Assembly (NCBI GenBank): GCA_035578175.1
Contig: JAQMRL010000016.1
Span: 1,117,501 to 1,181,500 of the forward strand
Reading direction: 5' to 3'
DNA length: 64,000 nucleotides
From: Catonia carolina
Lineage: Eukaryota; Arthropoda; Insecta; Hemiptera; Achilidae
Below the pieces are notes generated by a model. It saw only the letters and a list, made by a program, of their open reading frames with translations, was not told the DNA's origin and ran no database searches. Made by a program: the position numbers and the translations under genes. This document shows positions 1-10,222 of the stretch, one piece after another; position 1 is the first letter of the stretch; each line of letters starts with the position of its first letter.

Positions 1-34
1 ATTTTGTGTTATTGTTTTAACTTTTTTTCTAACG

Positions 35-1865
35 ATGGGAAATAAAAAGAAGTGTGGTTCAAGAAGTTGTGCTTTTAAAAAACGAAAAAACGTAGGCATA
101 AAGAAAACAGTAATTCATCAAGAAATAGAAATCCAACCAACCATAGTAGTTAAAAATCCATAGTAAAAATCATAGTTAGAAATCCATAGTAGTTAATTTA
201 CTAACTCCAAGTTTATGTGGTAATGTAGAACACTCCAAACAGCCTTCCAGTTCTAAGTTAAAATTACAAAAACATTTATGTAATTATGATAGTACAAAGG
301 AAACTTTGGAATATGATATTATTAATCTGAAACTACTTGAAAATGAACTAAAGGACATAGCTAGTTGTAAAAATTGTGGTCACAGCTTGTCAATTCGGAA
401 GAAATCAATTGTGGGACTTGCAAATGAAATAAATATATTTTGTTCCAACTGTAATAACAGTAAAAAGTTTTACAATTGTGAGAAAGTTACTGTGACAGAG
501 GAGAATAGTCCTGAAAAGTGCTATTATGACTTGAATCTCAGGTTAGTTTATAGTTTGCGATCAATTGGCAAGGGCCACACTGCAGCACAGTTGGTCTGCG
601 GTATTATGAATTTTCCACCGCTTCCTACTAAATACAAAGCTTATGAATTTGTGTTGGGTTCTGTCATGCAGGAGATTTGTAAACAATCAATGTGTAATGC
701 AGTTGAAGAAGCTGTGACTATTAATGATAATGATAGGGATCTGTCAGTTGCCATTGATGGTACCTGGCAGAAACGAGGTCACACCTCATTGAACGGGGTC
801 CTTACTGTAACATCTATCGATACTGGCAAAGTCCTCGATATTTCAGTTTTGTCAAAATATTGTACATGTCCTAGTAGAAATAGTAATGTGCATGAATTAA
901 ATTGTAAGGCTAATTATTCTGGCACAAGTGGAGGGATGGAAGTAGCTGGAGCTGTTGAAGTTTTCGAAAACTCCCTTCCACAATACAATGTCAGGTACAC
1001 TCAGTACTTAGGAGACGGGGACTCCAAGGGCTTCATGGCAGTAATAAAGGGTGAGCCCTATGGTTCAAATGTAGCTATAGAAAAAATAGAATGTATTGGG
1101 CACATTCAAAAGAGAATGGGTTCCAGACTACTCAAATTGAAATCACAGAAAATGAAATTATCAGATGGGAAAACTCTGTTCGGAAAAAATCGGTTGACCA
1201 ATGAAGCAATTCAAAAATTACAAACATTTTATGGCTTAGCTATTAGAAGAAATTTACATAGTGTTACTGCCATGAAGAATGCAATATGGGCTGAATACTG
1301 TCATGTTGGTTCTTCCAATCTCACTCCAATGCATCAATTTTGCCCTAAAGGTGCAGATACCTGGTGCAAATATAATAAAATGCTTCAAAATAATAAAAAA
1401 TATGATCACAATGAACATTTTCATCTACCTACAATTATCATGCAAGAAATAAAACCCATTTTTAAAGATCTCTCTGACCCTATTCTATTGGCTAAATGTT
1501 TAAAAGGGAAAACTCAAAACCCCAATGAATCGGTTAACAATGTAATTTGGGCACGGCTGCCAAAGAGGACATTTGTTACTCTGCCGACTTTACAATTTGG
1601 TGTATTCGATGCTATTTCATGTTTCAATGATGGTTACATGACTAAGTGTATGGTCATGGAACATATGAAACTTGATAAAGGAAAGTATTTAGTAGAAGCA
1701 ATGAAGAAGCTAGATACTACTAGATTTAACAAAGCCGAAAAATCAGCATCGGAACTTGAAAAAAAGATCAGGCAAACCCGAACGTTAGCGAAGAGAAAAT
1801 TAGAAGACTTGTATGCAGAAAATGAAGACCCAGATGAACCAGCATACTTGGCTGGTGCTTACTAA
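35..1865 (+). pseudogene. Mutator-like transposase-domain protein, frameshifted near the N terminus
   Basis: An ATG at 35 opens a basic N terminus (MGNKKKCGSRSC...) that stops at 161-163. The main frame is open from 180 to a TAA at 1863-1865 with no ATG near its start, so the protein is split. Counting residues from the TTG at 306, the body has paired cysteines like a small zinc ribbon (C21/C24, C46/C49), an AIDGTWQKRGH motif (D151), YLGDGDSKGF (D237, D239), an IECIGHIQKRMGSRL stretch, HQFCPKGADTWCKY and NPNESVNNVIW (E408). The C terminus is charged and helical. These match, from memory, the insect 'Mutator-like transposase domain' family, a DDE-type nuclease fold; D151, D237/239 and E408 are candidate catalytic acids. 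The break is a 43-bp partial duplication (see 143-194). An unseen intron could rescue it, so this may not be fully dead. No terminal repeats were recognised; the left flank lies outside the window. Confidence 0.8.
143..194 (+). repeat. 43-bp imperfect local duplication that breaks the Mutator-like reading frame
   Basis: ATAGTAGTT occurs at 143-151 and again at 186-194, a 43-bp shift, with AAATCCATAGTA-type repeats between. Frame 35-163 reads IQPTIVV and then stops. The frame from 180 resumes with SIVVNLLTP. Removing one 43-bp unit would put the two halves in the same frame, so the simplest reading is a small duplication (43 is not a multiple of 3). Confidence 0.75.
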
Positions 1866-2290
1866 AACACTTAGAAAGATATATAAGGTATGTGTGTGAG
1901 CATTATTATTACTTTAACTGCAATTTCCCGAAAATTCATATTTTGTAATTTTGATGCAAGATTTCTCAGTTGCTACTCGAGATATCACTTTCAAATTTTT
2001 AGGACACATCTATCCCATGTAAATCTAGTTCTTAACAAAGGGATTTTTTTATTTATCAATTTTAAACAATTTTATACATTTTTAAACAATTTTTTTAGTC
2101 AAAAAATTTGGACAGTCACAATTTTTTTTTTTTAATTTTTTTTTTTCAATTTATCATTAAACCCCCATGTTAAGAAATAAAAAATAGATTGATGTTTTAA
2201 ACAAAACAAAAATTAAGGCTCTAGCACCATTAGAAGCTGAGAAATCTTGCAAAAAGTTAACATTACGTTACATAGGAAGTCAGACTGCCC
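1866..2290. other. AT-rich 3' flank of the Mutator-like gene, no gene seen
   Basis: This is an AT-rich stretch with poly-T tracts (about 2120-2148) and no convincing ORF. At about 2290 the sequence switches abruptly to DNA that also occurs at 40817 onward, so this point is the left edge of a duplicated block. Confidence 0.6.
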
Positions 2291-3089
2291 TGCCACACTG
2301 AGATCGATTTTCATTTTGGGTCTTTCACTCATGATTAAAATAAGGTTATGTTTTTTGATGTTAGTTTTTTGTTTATTTCTGATGTTTTATAACTAATGTT
2401 AGGTTATATTGGTCATTATTTGCATTGGCAAGAGAAAGTTGTGTGAGTTTCTCACGCGAGATTTTTTTACTTTGTTTCTTGCAAAAAACGACAGCAGAAA
2501 ACCACTAATTGCCATTAAACTAAGCATTGTACAAAATACAATAATTAGCATTAAATTTGAAATAAAAGTTGTAGGTTTTTAAATGTGCTACAATTTTGAT
2601 TGTATACACTTTTGCCCTAAATGCATATTAAGGCCGCAATCTTTAAAACCATTTTTTTTCTACGAGAGCACAGCCTGGCCAAGAATTTCAGCAACAAGTG
2701 CTTACATTATCACATAGATCTGAAAAAATGTAGTAGGTAAAGGATTCGATTTTTTTTTAAATCGTAAGAGCTAATTTTTGAGAAAATCACAAAAAAAATG
2801 GAAAAATGACACAAATAAACTACTACTTCCAATTGACCGATTTTGATGAAAATGTTCCTGTTGGGTCCTCTGTTAGTACCTAACTTGCGTTTCAAGTTTC
2901 AGCTTTGTACAGTGTTCTTTTCTTGAAATATTTTTTTCACACCCACTAAGAGCAATCAGTAAAAACATGTGTTTTGGGTTCAGCGACTCTGAAAACATAT
3001 ATATCTGGTGAAAAGTCGTTTTCAAACAATCAACAAGGAAATGATACTTTCCTTCTAATATATTCTTATAGGCAAGAGAAAGTGAGTAT
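2291..3089. repeat. R1-family repeat, two pieces in opposite orientation
   Basis: The first part ends in GCATTGGCAAGAGAAAGT (about 2424-2441), one R1 end. The second part runs to TATAGGCAAGAGAAAGT at about 3088, the other R1 end. The same composite is present almost base for base at 40817-41608. Confidence 0.75.
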
Positions 3090-3893
3090 TAAATCATAGG
3101 TTGCTATATAGCATGATTGCTTACTTCATTTGATACCAGCGTGGGTCATTTTTTGTTATATTTAAGGCCAAATGATACATTTGTTGTGAAACCAAAATTT
3201 ATAGTATGTGACAAAGTTTCAGAGGAAAAATAAAAGTACTGTACCAAATACTAGTGCTTGTATAGTATAGGCCAGGTACTGGCAACAATAAAACAATTAT
3301 TCTAATGTATCGTCAGAATGATGTAAATTACTTATGTAAAGTTGTTTTTTTATTCCTAATGTGTGTACATTGCAATCTGTCCCAATGAGATGAGAATGAT
3401 GTGTATGACGTATAAAGGAGCATCAAAGTACACCGGTAACCACTGTCTAGTATTCAAATGCGTATAGAAGTAAAACTACGTTGACTAGGATTTGAACTAG
3501 GAACGTACGTCTCCTTAAATAGCTGTGTGTTGAGTGAGTTGCAGTGACGACTTTACCTCTAGACTAACCTGGTGGGTACTTCAGTAAGGTGTGTGCATAT
3601 GAAAAGTAAAGTGACTATAGATGATGGGTGAGGGAGGGACAGACGGACGGGGAGTGGAGGATATCAGTTGCTCTTCTGTAAGGGCCACAAGCCAGTAACC
3701 GGCCTCTACCATCGGAAGTGACTGTACGTGATGGGCTGGGGGTGTGGTCGAGTGGAGCCAGTGCAGCCACAATTCAAATAACACAAGATCATGCCAAACA
3801 ATTCAAAAAACAAACGTGACATTTTCTAGCGTTTATTTAAAAAAGTGTGATACCATCACACAACTTTCTCTTGCCAATGTAAATAATGAACAA
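3090..3893. repeat. Duplicated noncoding segment, near-identical to 41609-42478
   Basis: Long stretches are identical to 41609-42478. The main difference is about 65-70 bp present after 41940 and missing after 3417. The segment contains a GC-richer patch (3570-3770). Short minus-strand ORFs in the patch are open in both copies but differ in frame and C terminus, so they are probably chance. Confidence 0.75.
3480..3572 (-). mobile_element. tRNA-derived SINE head (minus strand)
   Basis: On the minus strand there is an A-box-like TTAGTCTAGAGGTAAAGTC followed about 50 nt later by a B-box-like AGTTCAAATCC (3488-3498 complement). This spacing is typical of a tRNA-derived pol III promoter. The arms do not form a clean cloverleaf, so a SINE or tRNA relic is more likely than a tRNA gene. 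A duplicate lies at 42067-42160. Confidence 0.45.
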
Positions 3894-3895
3894 TA

Positions 3896-5157
3896 CGAGG
3901 GTGGTACCCATCCTAATAAAGAAAACACAAAAATTATGGCAAAGAATTAATTTATTTTTCAACATAATATCCTTTCAGCCCTATACACTTTTCCCAGCGA
4001 ATTTCAATAAGTTAGATACCTTTTTTTATAACAAGAACTGTTTTGCTTCTCAAAATAACCATTAACTGCTGGCATCACTTTATCGTTGGAAAATTTTCGA
4101 CCACTGAGCCATTTTTTCAAGTTTGGGAACAGAAAATAATCTGGGGGTTATTCTGGCGAATAGGGTGCATGAGGTAGCATTTCAAACTTCAGTTCATTGA
4201 TTTTGGCCATTTCAATAATGGATTTGTGAGCTGGTGCATTGTCTTGATGAATCAACACTTTTTTCTTAGCCAAATGCGGCTGTTTTTGCTTGATTTCTTC
4301 ACTCAAACATTACAGTAAGTTTGCATAACACTCGTCATTGATAGTTTCTCCTTTGTCAAGATATTCAATGAAAATTATCCCACGCGCATCCTAAAAAACC
4401 GACGCCATGACCTTGCCTGCTAATGGAATGGTGTTCGCCTTCTTTGGAGCCGGTTCCCCCTTTTCTGTCCATTGTTTTGATTGTTCTTTTCTCTGGTGTA
4501 AACTGATGGATCCATGTTTCATCCATGGGTGTGAAAGGGCGCAAAATTCTCCTTTGTAGCCGTGAAACTTCACTAAACACCCAATTGAAACATCTTCACG
4601 ACACTGTTTTTGCTAGAGTGTGAGCAAACGCGAAACCCATCTTGCACACAGCTTTCTCATGTCCAAATTTTCAGATAATATACGATGTACCGCTTTTTTG
4701 AAATGCCTACTATGTCCGCTAGCTCGTGCACTTTCAGTCGACGATCATCCAGTACCGCTTTGGGGATTTTCTTAACCATTTCTGGAGTCGTCATCTCATT
4801 TGGTCGACCACTGCGATGCTCGTACGACTTCCTTTAAACTCTGGTACCCAATATTTTACCGTTGTAAACGAAGGAGCAGACTCACCTAGAATAGAGTCTA
4901 GTTCAGCTTTTATATTGTTTCGGCTGAGGACTTTCAATAAAAGTATTGTAACATATAACGATGACCAATTTGCTCCATTTTCACAAGTTCACTGAAAACG
5001 TTCAATATTGATGGCTCGCAAATAAATAATAAGAAACATGGCGTCTTCAAACATGAAACATATGCTTCATGAAATGTGTAACTTCTAATAGAAAGATATT
5101 TTTCAAAGAACTACCGCCATCTTTAGGTCAGGCCGGGTACTTATGGTACCACCCTCG
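3896..5157 (-). mobile_element. mariner-type transposon with TIRs and TA target duplication
   Basis: The ends read CGAGGGTGGTACC at 3896 and its reverse complement GGTACCACCCTCG ending at 5157, each flanked by TA. Length is about 1.26 kb, usual for mariner. The interior encodes a degenerate mariner transposase on the minus strand. The element sits just upstream of zinc-finger gene 1. Confidence 0.9.
3952..4978 (-). pseudogene. Degenerate mariner transposase
   Basis: On the minus strand an ATG at 4976-4978 opens MEQIGHRYMLQYF, the usual start of a mariner transposase, and the final YYVEK stop is at 3952-3954. In between, in changing frames, can be read a helix-turn-helix region (LKVHELADIVGISKKRY), the first catalytic motif MDETWIH, GKVMASVF, the second motif HQDNAPAH, and YSPE-stop-PPDYFLFPNLKKW in place of the third motif. 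The length of about 340 codons matches the family. There are several stops (for example soon after the start and in the third motif) and frameshifts, so it is inactive. Confidence 0.88.
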
Positions 5158-5248
5158 TATAACGTATGTTTATTACGTATACGTGATGCGTGGCAGTGCC
5201 ACAGGTGTTTCTGTCATTAAATATAATAAAATGTGTTGTTGTTTTCAG

Positions 5249-6523
5249 ATGGCTGATGCAACTGGAGTGAGAGTGGACTCTTCAAGCAGAACAGCCTCAC
5301 AAGTCTGTAAATTCTGTAGATTGGTTACCATTGACTGCCACAACAAGAATAAACTCATTGCGTACTGTGCAAAGTGTAAGAAGAGATTACGTAAACAAAG
5401 AACCAAATCTTGGTATGGTAAAATTAAACAGCTGTACGACTCCTGTTTGACTTGCATGAATACGTTTTATAATAACCTCTCATACGAACCACATGACTGT
5501 ACACTAGAAGGCATATTCGTTTGTGATGGTTGTGGCAGAGTATTCCTCCACAAGGAGAATATAACGCTACATGTAAATAAATGTCACAAAATCATTTCAA
5601 AAATGAACGCAACTGTAAGTGAAAACAATGGCCAAAGAGATTCAAAATCGGAATTGGAGTTGGAACATTGTGGGAGTACTTCTAGATTGAGTGAAAGTAG
5701 CAGTGGCCACAAGATGTCTAAATCAACTGACAATGTGATTGGCCAGTCTAAATTACCCAAAACATGTAAAGATGTCACTTGTAGTATTTGTGGAAAGGTT
5801 TTTAGTTGTAAATACGATTTAACTACACATATGCGTGTACATACAGGAGAGAGACCTTTTAAGTGTAAGTTTTGCAAAAAAGACTTTAGACAACTTGGCC
5901 ATTTAAAAACACATTTGCGAATTCATACGGGTGAGAAACCATTCAAATGTAAATTCTGTAATAAAAAGTTTACACATTCATCTGCTTTAACTAATCATGT
6001 GCGTTTACATACAGGGGAGAAGCCTTTCAAATGTAAATTCTGTAATAAAAAGTTTACGCATTCATCTGATTTAACTAAACATGTGCGTTTACATACAGGG
6101 GAGAAACCGTTCAAATGTAAATTCTGTAATAAAAAGTTTACAGTTTCATCTAATTTAAGTACTCACATGCGTTTACATACAGGGGAGAAACCGTTCAAAT
6201 GTAAATTCTGTAATAAAAAGTTTACTCAGTCCGGTGATTTAACTAGTCATGTACGTTTACATACTGGGGAAAAACCGTTCAAATGTAAATTCTGTAATAA
6301 AAAGTTTACAAGGTCATCTAATTTAACTATTCATGTGCGTTTACATACAGGGGAGAAGCCTTTCAAATGTAAATTCTGTAATAAAAAGTTTACCCGGTCA
6401 TCTGATTTAACTATTCATGTGCGTTTACATACTGGGGAGAAACCGTTCAAATGTAAATTCTGTAATAAAAAGTTTACACAGTCATCTCATTTAAATACTC
6501 ATATGCGTACACATATGAAATAG
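5249..6523 (+). CDS. C2H2 zinc-finger protein 1 (9-finger C-terminal array)
   Basis: This is a 424-residue protein, probably a nuclear DNA-binding factor. I start it at the ATG that directly follows an intron-like TTGTTGTTTTCAG (5236-5248). Its paralogue at 23050 has a stop immediately upstream in the same frame, so the upstream ATGs in this copy are unlikely to be used. Residues 20-69 hold CxxC pairs (C20/C23, C40/C43, C66/C69) that I cannot assign to a known domain. An isolated finger with an H-x4-H end is at 92-113. A polar linker follows (114-175). Nine tandem fingers with TGEKPFKC-type linkers span 178-421. Fingers 3-9 are nearly identical except at helix positions -1/3/6: HAN, HDK, VNT, QDS, RNI, RDI, QHT. 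An upstream 5' exon is expected but was not found. Confidence 0.85.
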   Translation: MADATGVRVDSSSRTASQVCKFCRLVTIDCHNKNKLIAYCAKCKKRLRKQRTKSWYGKIKQLYDSCLTCMNTFYNNLSYEPHDCTLEGIFVCDGCGRVFLHKENITLHVNKCHKIISKMNATVSENNGQRDSKSELELEHCGSTSRLSESSSGHKMSKSTDNVIGQSKLPKTCKDVTCSICGKVFSCKYDLTTHMRVHTGERPFKCKFCKKDFRQLGHLKTHLRIHTGEKPFKCKFCNKKFTHSSALTNHVRLHTGEKPFKCKFCNKKFTHSSDLTKHVRLHTGEKPFKCKFCNKKFTVSSNLSTHMRLHTGEKPFKCKFCNKKFTQSGDLTSHVRLHTGEKPFKCKFCNKKFTRSSNLTIHVRLHTGEKPFKCKFCNKKFTRSSDLTIHVRLHTGEKPFKCKFCNKKFTQSSHLNTHMRTHMK

Positions 6524-6734
6524 AAATAATACAAGTGTGTGATTCCCTTTAGGTAGTGCTTGTATATACAGAAGAGTGAAAGTATAATATAATTTTTGCA
6601 TAATATACTCTCTCCAAGTAGTCAATTTAAGAGCACATCACAAACATGACTAGTTCCATAAAGTAATAATAATACTTACTAAAAATTAAAGTGCAAATGA
6701 AATTAATCACTTTACCCTTGGTTCCTTTTACCTT
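6524..6734. other. 3' flank of zinc-finger gene 1
   Basis: This is a diverged relative of the 3' flanks of zinc-finger genes 2 and 3 (shared GAGAGTGAAAGT and AGAACACAT-type stretches), probably 3' UTR and downstream DNA. No clear AATAAA site stands out here. Confidence 0.5.
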
Positions 6735-7757
6735 TCTCTATATATATAAGGAGCAAAGTATTGTTTGCTTGTCGATTTTTTGAAATCGGAGTTTTCACCG
6801 GATCTACACGTGTTTAGACCCTGTGAACCCATAAAACATGTTTTTAGCAATTGGTCTGTGTGTGCAAACAAAATACTTCCAGAACGGAACATCGTACGAA
6901 TCTAAAACTTAAGTTAGATACCACTAGATGACCCGACACGAACATTTTCTTCAAGATCGGTTAACCGGAGGTAGTAGTTTATAATGTTATTTTTCACTTT
7001 TTTCAGATTTTCTCAAAACCGGCTCTTTCGATTTTTTTGAAAACTTGCCTTATTTTTCTAAATTGTTTATGCTCTACAAAATGGGGTAGGCGCCATGTCT
7101 GCTGAAATTCTTGGAGAGGTTTTCTTGTAAAAAAATTGATTTTTTAAGATTGCGACGTTGATATTCATTTTAGCGCAAAAATATTTGAAACAAAAGTGGT
7201 AAGGAATTAAAAATCCTACAACTTCTATTTTGAACACTTTTTTGATTAACGCCCTGTTTAGCGTTAATTAGTGATTTTCTGGTTTTTCTCACAAAAACTT
7301 GTAAAAAATCTATTTTTTAAGATTTCAGCCTTAGAATGCATTTTACGACAGAAGTGTATATAATCAAATTTTTAGGAAATTAGAAGAGATGTAACTTTTA
7401 TTTCAAGATTGTTTCTGTACAGCAACGATTTTTAAAAAAAATCGTAGGACCAGTTTTTTAGAAAATCTCAAAAAAGTGAAAAATTACACGAATAAACTAC
7501 TACTTCTGGTTGACCGATTTTGATGAAAATGTTCGTGTCGGGTCCGGTAGTGGTATTAAACTTAAGTTTTAAGTTTCAAGTTCGTACAATGTTCTGTTCT
7601 TGAGATATTCTGTTCACACACACAGACCAATCGCTAAAACATGTTTTTTGGGTTCAGGCGGTCTGAAAACGTGTAGATCTGGTGAAAAGTCGATTTTGAA
7701 AAATCAATATGAAAAAAATACTTTGTTTCTATATATTCATATAGGCAAGAGAAAGTA
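6735..7757. repeat. R1-family repeat in foldback arrangement
   Basis: The left part (6735 to about 7080) is the TATAT-end half of R1 in minus orientation (ACACGTGTTTAGACC, GTTTGCTTGTCGATT). The right part (about 7420-7757) is the same half in plus orientation, ending CATATAGGCAAGAGAAAGT. The two form a large imperfect inverted repeat. Confidence 0.75.
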
Positions 7758-8275
7758 AAAATATGTAATATAGAATAAGCAAGGATATTGTAATCGGTAA
7801 TCTGTAATTAATTCATAATGTATTGACAGTTTGTAAATAATAACTTATTATAATATCGTTTCTTCTTTTTAGAATATTATTTCTTATTGTTTTATTATCA
7901 TTTCATTAGGCTTTGCCTTACTCAGGAACGTAATTTATGTTCAGACAGTTTAGAAATTGTACATATTATAAAATTAATTCATGTAATGGAAATAAATTAA
8001 TATTTAGGTGTGTGGATTAAAATTTGTTATAGTTTCATATATTTGTGTTGTACATAACTTATATGTAATTATTTTATTATAGTTAATGACGTCTGGTATA
8101 GTTTCTGGTGTGTATGGTTATTTTTCTCTACGGTTGTTGTTCAATCAGTTTTAAAATGTAATTTATATTTAATTTTATTTGTTTTTTTTTATTATGCCAT
8201 GAATCTTGTTACTTTTGCTTTATTATTTAAGTATTTCTCATCTTTTGTGTAATGAAATGCTCTACACAGGGTGAT
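7758..8275. repeat. Block segment related to 26260-26640 and 49430-49830
   Basis: Motifs such as GTATGGTTATTTTTCTCT and TTATGCCATGAATCTT recur at 26530, 49715 and 52020. This is a diverged copy of the block downstream of the other zinc-finger genes. No coding sequence is supported. Confidence 0.55.
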
Positions 8276-9070
8276 TGGTACGTGGTATATATAAATTAAA
8301 ATAGGATTATACGATTAACCATGTAAGGGACTGGCCGGGTGAAATAATTACACAGGTTATCAACTGATATTAAGTTTAATTAAAAAACTAATTACGTCGC
8401 TAATACTTAACTGCTTACCAATTGATCTTATTACTAGCCTATAACTAGGCTAGTAATAAGTGTAGTTATTAAGGCTTATTACTTTTTACTTTTTTTTATT
8501 ACTTACTACTTTTGCAAGCCGGGTAGCGCTTCTCGAACGGGCTCGGTATCTGTTGGAGCTGGCAGACCACGGAGAAGATCTTACAACCAATCACTAAATC
8601 TAATTTATACACTACTTTTAGCTTACGTGGTTTCTGTCCATTACCAAACTTAAACAATAAGTTATAATCTAGCAAGTACCTCGATATGGTCTTGTCCACC
8701 GGTCTTTCTTAACGCACTACACACTTAATCTAAACCTTACCACTAAAAAGTCACACACCCGTACAAACGATTGTTCTAAATACTACTCGATTAATTAACT
8801 GTTCACCCACTTGATCGCCCAATGCTTGTCCACTCCCGTAATATACAACTGTCCGTTACTCACTGCACTCTCGGTAGGCCTACTACACACCTGCAAGGGT
8901 TGAATAGCAGACCCGTTATATGATTGTTCTCTTTTTGCCTGCTATCAACCCTTACACCCACATTCCACAGAGTTCATTTACCCGTCCACTCCTCACTTCG
9001 CTTATGTCCTAAAAGTAAACCTGTTTTAACTATATCTATTACTAACCTAATATACCGTATTAATCAGCAC
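8276..9070. other. Block-specific noncoding segment, not in the other two copies
   Basis: This segment takes the place that 26850-27060 and 52130-52330 hold in the other blocks. It contains a perfect hairpin at 8427-8460 and a weaker inverted pair (AAGGGTTGAATAGCAG near 8896 with CTGCTATCAACCCTT near 8940). I recognise no gene or TE family. Confidence 0.5.
8427..8460. repeat. Perfect 15-bp stem hairpin with 4-nt loop
   Basis: CTTATTACTAGCCTA is followed by the loop TAAC and then the exact reverse complement. Function is unknown. It is followed by A/T runs rather than a classical terminator context. Confidence 0.85.
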
Positions 9071-9224
9071 CTTACATAAGCAAACGTAAAGAAATATTAC
9101 ATTAATTTCTATAAATAAACCTTAAAAAAAACTAGATAGGCCTAATGTATACGTTTATGTAAATAAAGACAAACAATTTGTAATTGTTATTATTAATATT
9201 GAAAATGTTAGTGATTATTTTAAG

Positions 9225-9600
9225 GGTAATTAGAGACGGAAGGGGCGCGTTGGCACGCGTTTACCGCACGGCGGGCGGCCAACATTGAGCGGTAGTGGAC
9301 ATGAATGAGATGCGTGTGTATTAACAACCATTGAAAAATGTAATGTCGCATAAACTGCATGTTACCGTTGTATCATGTGACACCGTCTGTATGTACCGAG
9401 CCTAATATGTTATTGTTTATGGTTTAAATTTTCAACAACACTAACTGTAATATGTTACACTAAAACGATAGTAGAATGACTCACTAGGCATTACAACAGC
9501 GAGCTTGGAAATGTGTGGCGCGCGCGGCCTATATAAATAATTTCACTAATTCCATCACTACCTTGCCAATTAACGTTTAGCTCTGTTCTTTACTGGAGGA
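9225..9600 (+). promoter_or_regulatory. CpG-rich promoter-like segment with TATA box (copy 1)
   Basis: In very AT-rich surroundings this segment holds GGCGCGTTGGCACGCG and CCGCACGGCGGGCGGCC (about 9242-9284) and a GGCGCGCGCGGCC run directly before TATATAAA (9530-9537). The same arrangement is kept at 27215-27590. The third copy of the block (52480-52560) lost it to an R1 fragment. I infer a polymerase II promoter reading rightward; its transcript was not identified. Confidence 0.4.
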
Positions 9601-9821
9601 GATCCATTCAAATATTGTAGTCTCTTTCTTGCCAACAAATACGTTGTGTAAATAATTGTGTTAAAAATTTAGATCTGCTTATGGCATTTTTAAATTTCTC
9701 AATTGAGTCCCAACTGTATTTTATAAAAGCTGTTTCACCGCATGGTATTTGCACAGCGTTACTGAAACGTGTCATTTAATAACTTTGCATATTTTATTTT
9801 GACAACTAATACTTCACACTT

Positions 9822-10007
9822 GTGAGTACTGCATTGAGTAAAAACTGGGAAAACAATGTTCTTGATCTTTTAGAATATATTCACAGTTGGGAAATGGAAC
9901 GGCAAGTAATCAAGACTGTAAATATAAGAAGATTACTAAACAGTAATACCTCCTATACATTTGTAAATGGAAAAATTTCAACTTGCAGACTAGAAAAACA
10001 TTGTTAG
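9822..10007 (+). other. Small ORF shared with 27806-27997, coding status doubtful
   Basis: The 61-residue frame reads STALSKNWENNV...NGKISTCRLEKHC and begins at a GTG. The copy at 27806 stays open but changes amino acids at many of its differing sites, and the copy near 52700 is frameshifted by an extra G. It could be an exon of a gene driven by the promoter-like segment at 9530, but there is no match to a known protein and no good constraint. Confidence 0.2.
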
Positions 10008-10222
10008 GACAAAGTAATGTGGACGCATGTCACTGCTTACTTGTAAAATGTAAATCATGAACCAATGACAATCAGTTGATAATAACTGGGCACTTACAGT
10101 TTCACAAATAGAAATGTTCAATGTTTAAACAAAATTATATCGTGACAATATCTGAAAGGAAAGAGTGTTGAATAATTCTCTAAAAGTACCGACATTTAAA
10201 AGGTGTTAATTTAAATAATAAC

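Noticed and set aside
3581..3784. Minus-strand 67-codon ORF, with a relative at 42146-42370
   Set aside because: The two copies differ by frame shifts in the C-terminal half, which argues against coding.
4726..4995. Plus-strand 89-codon ORF
   Set aside because: It is antisense to the N-terminal part of the mariner transposase and has no independent support.
5069..5248. Longer N-terminal extension of zinc-finger protein 1
   Set aside because: The extra residues are read from mariner end and intron-like pyrimidine sequence. The paralogue at 23050 has a stop in the same place, and all three genes have an ATG directly after CAG.
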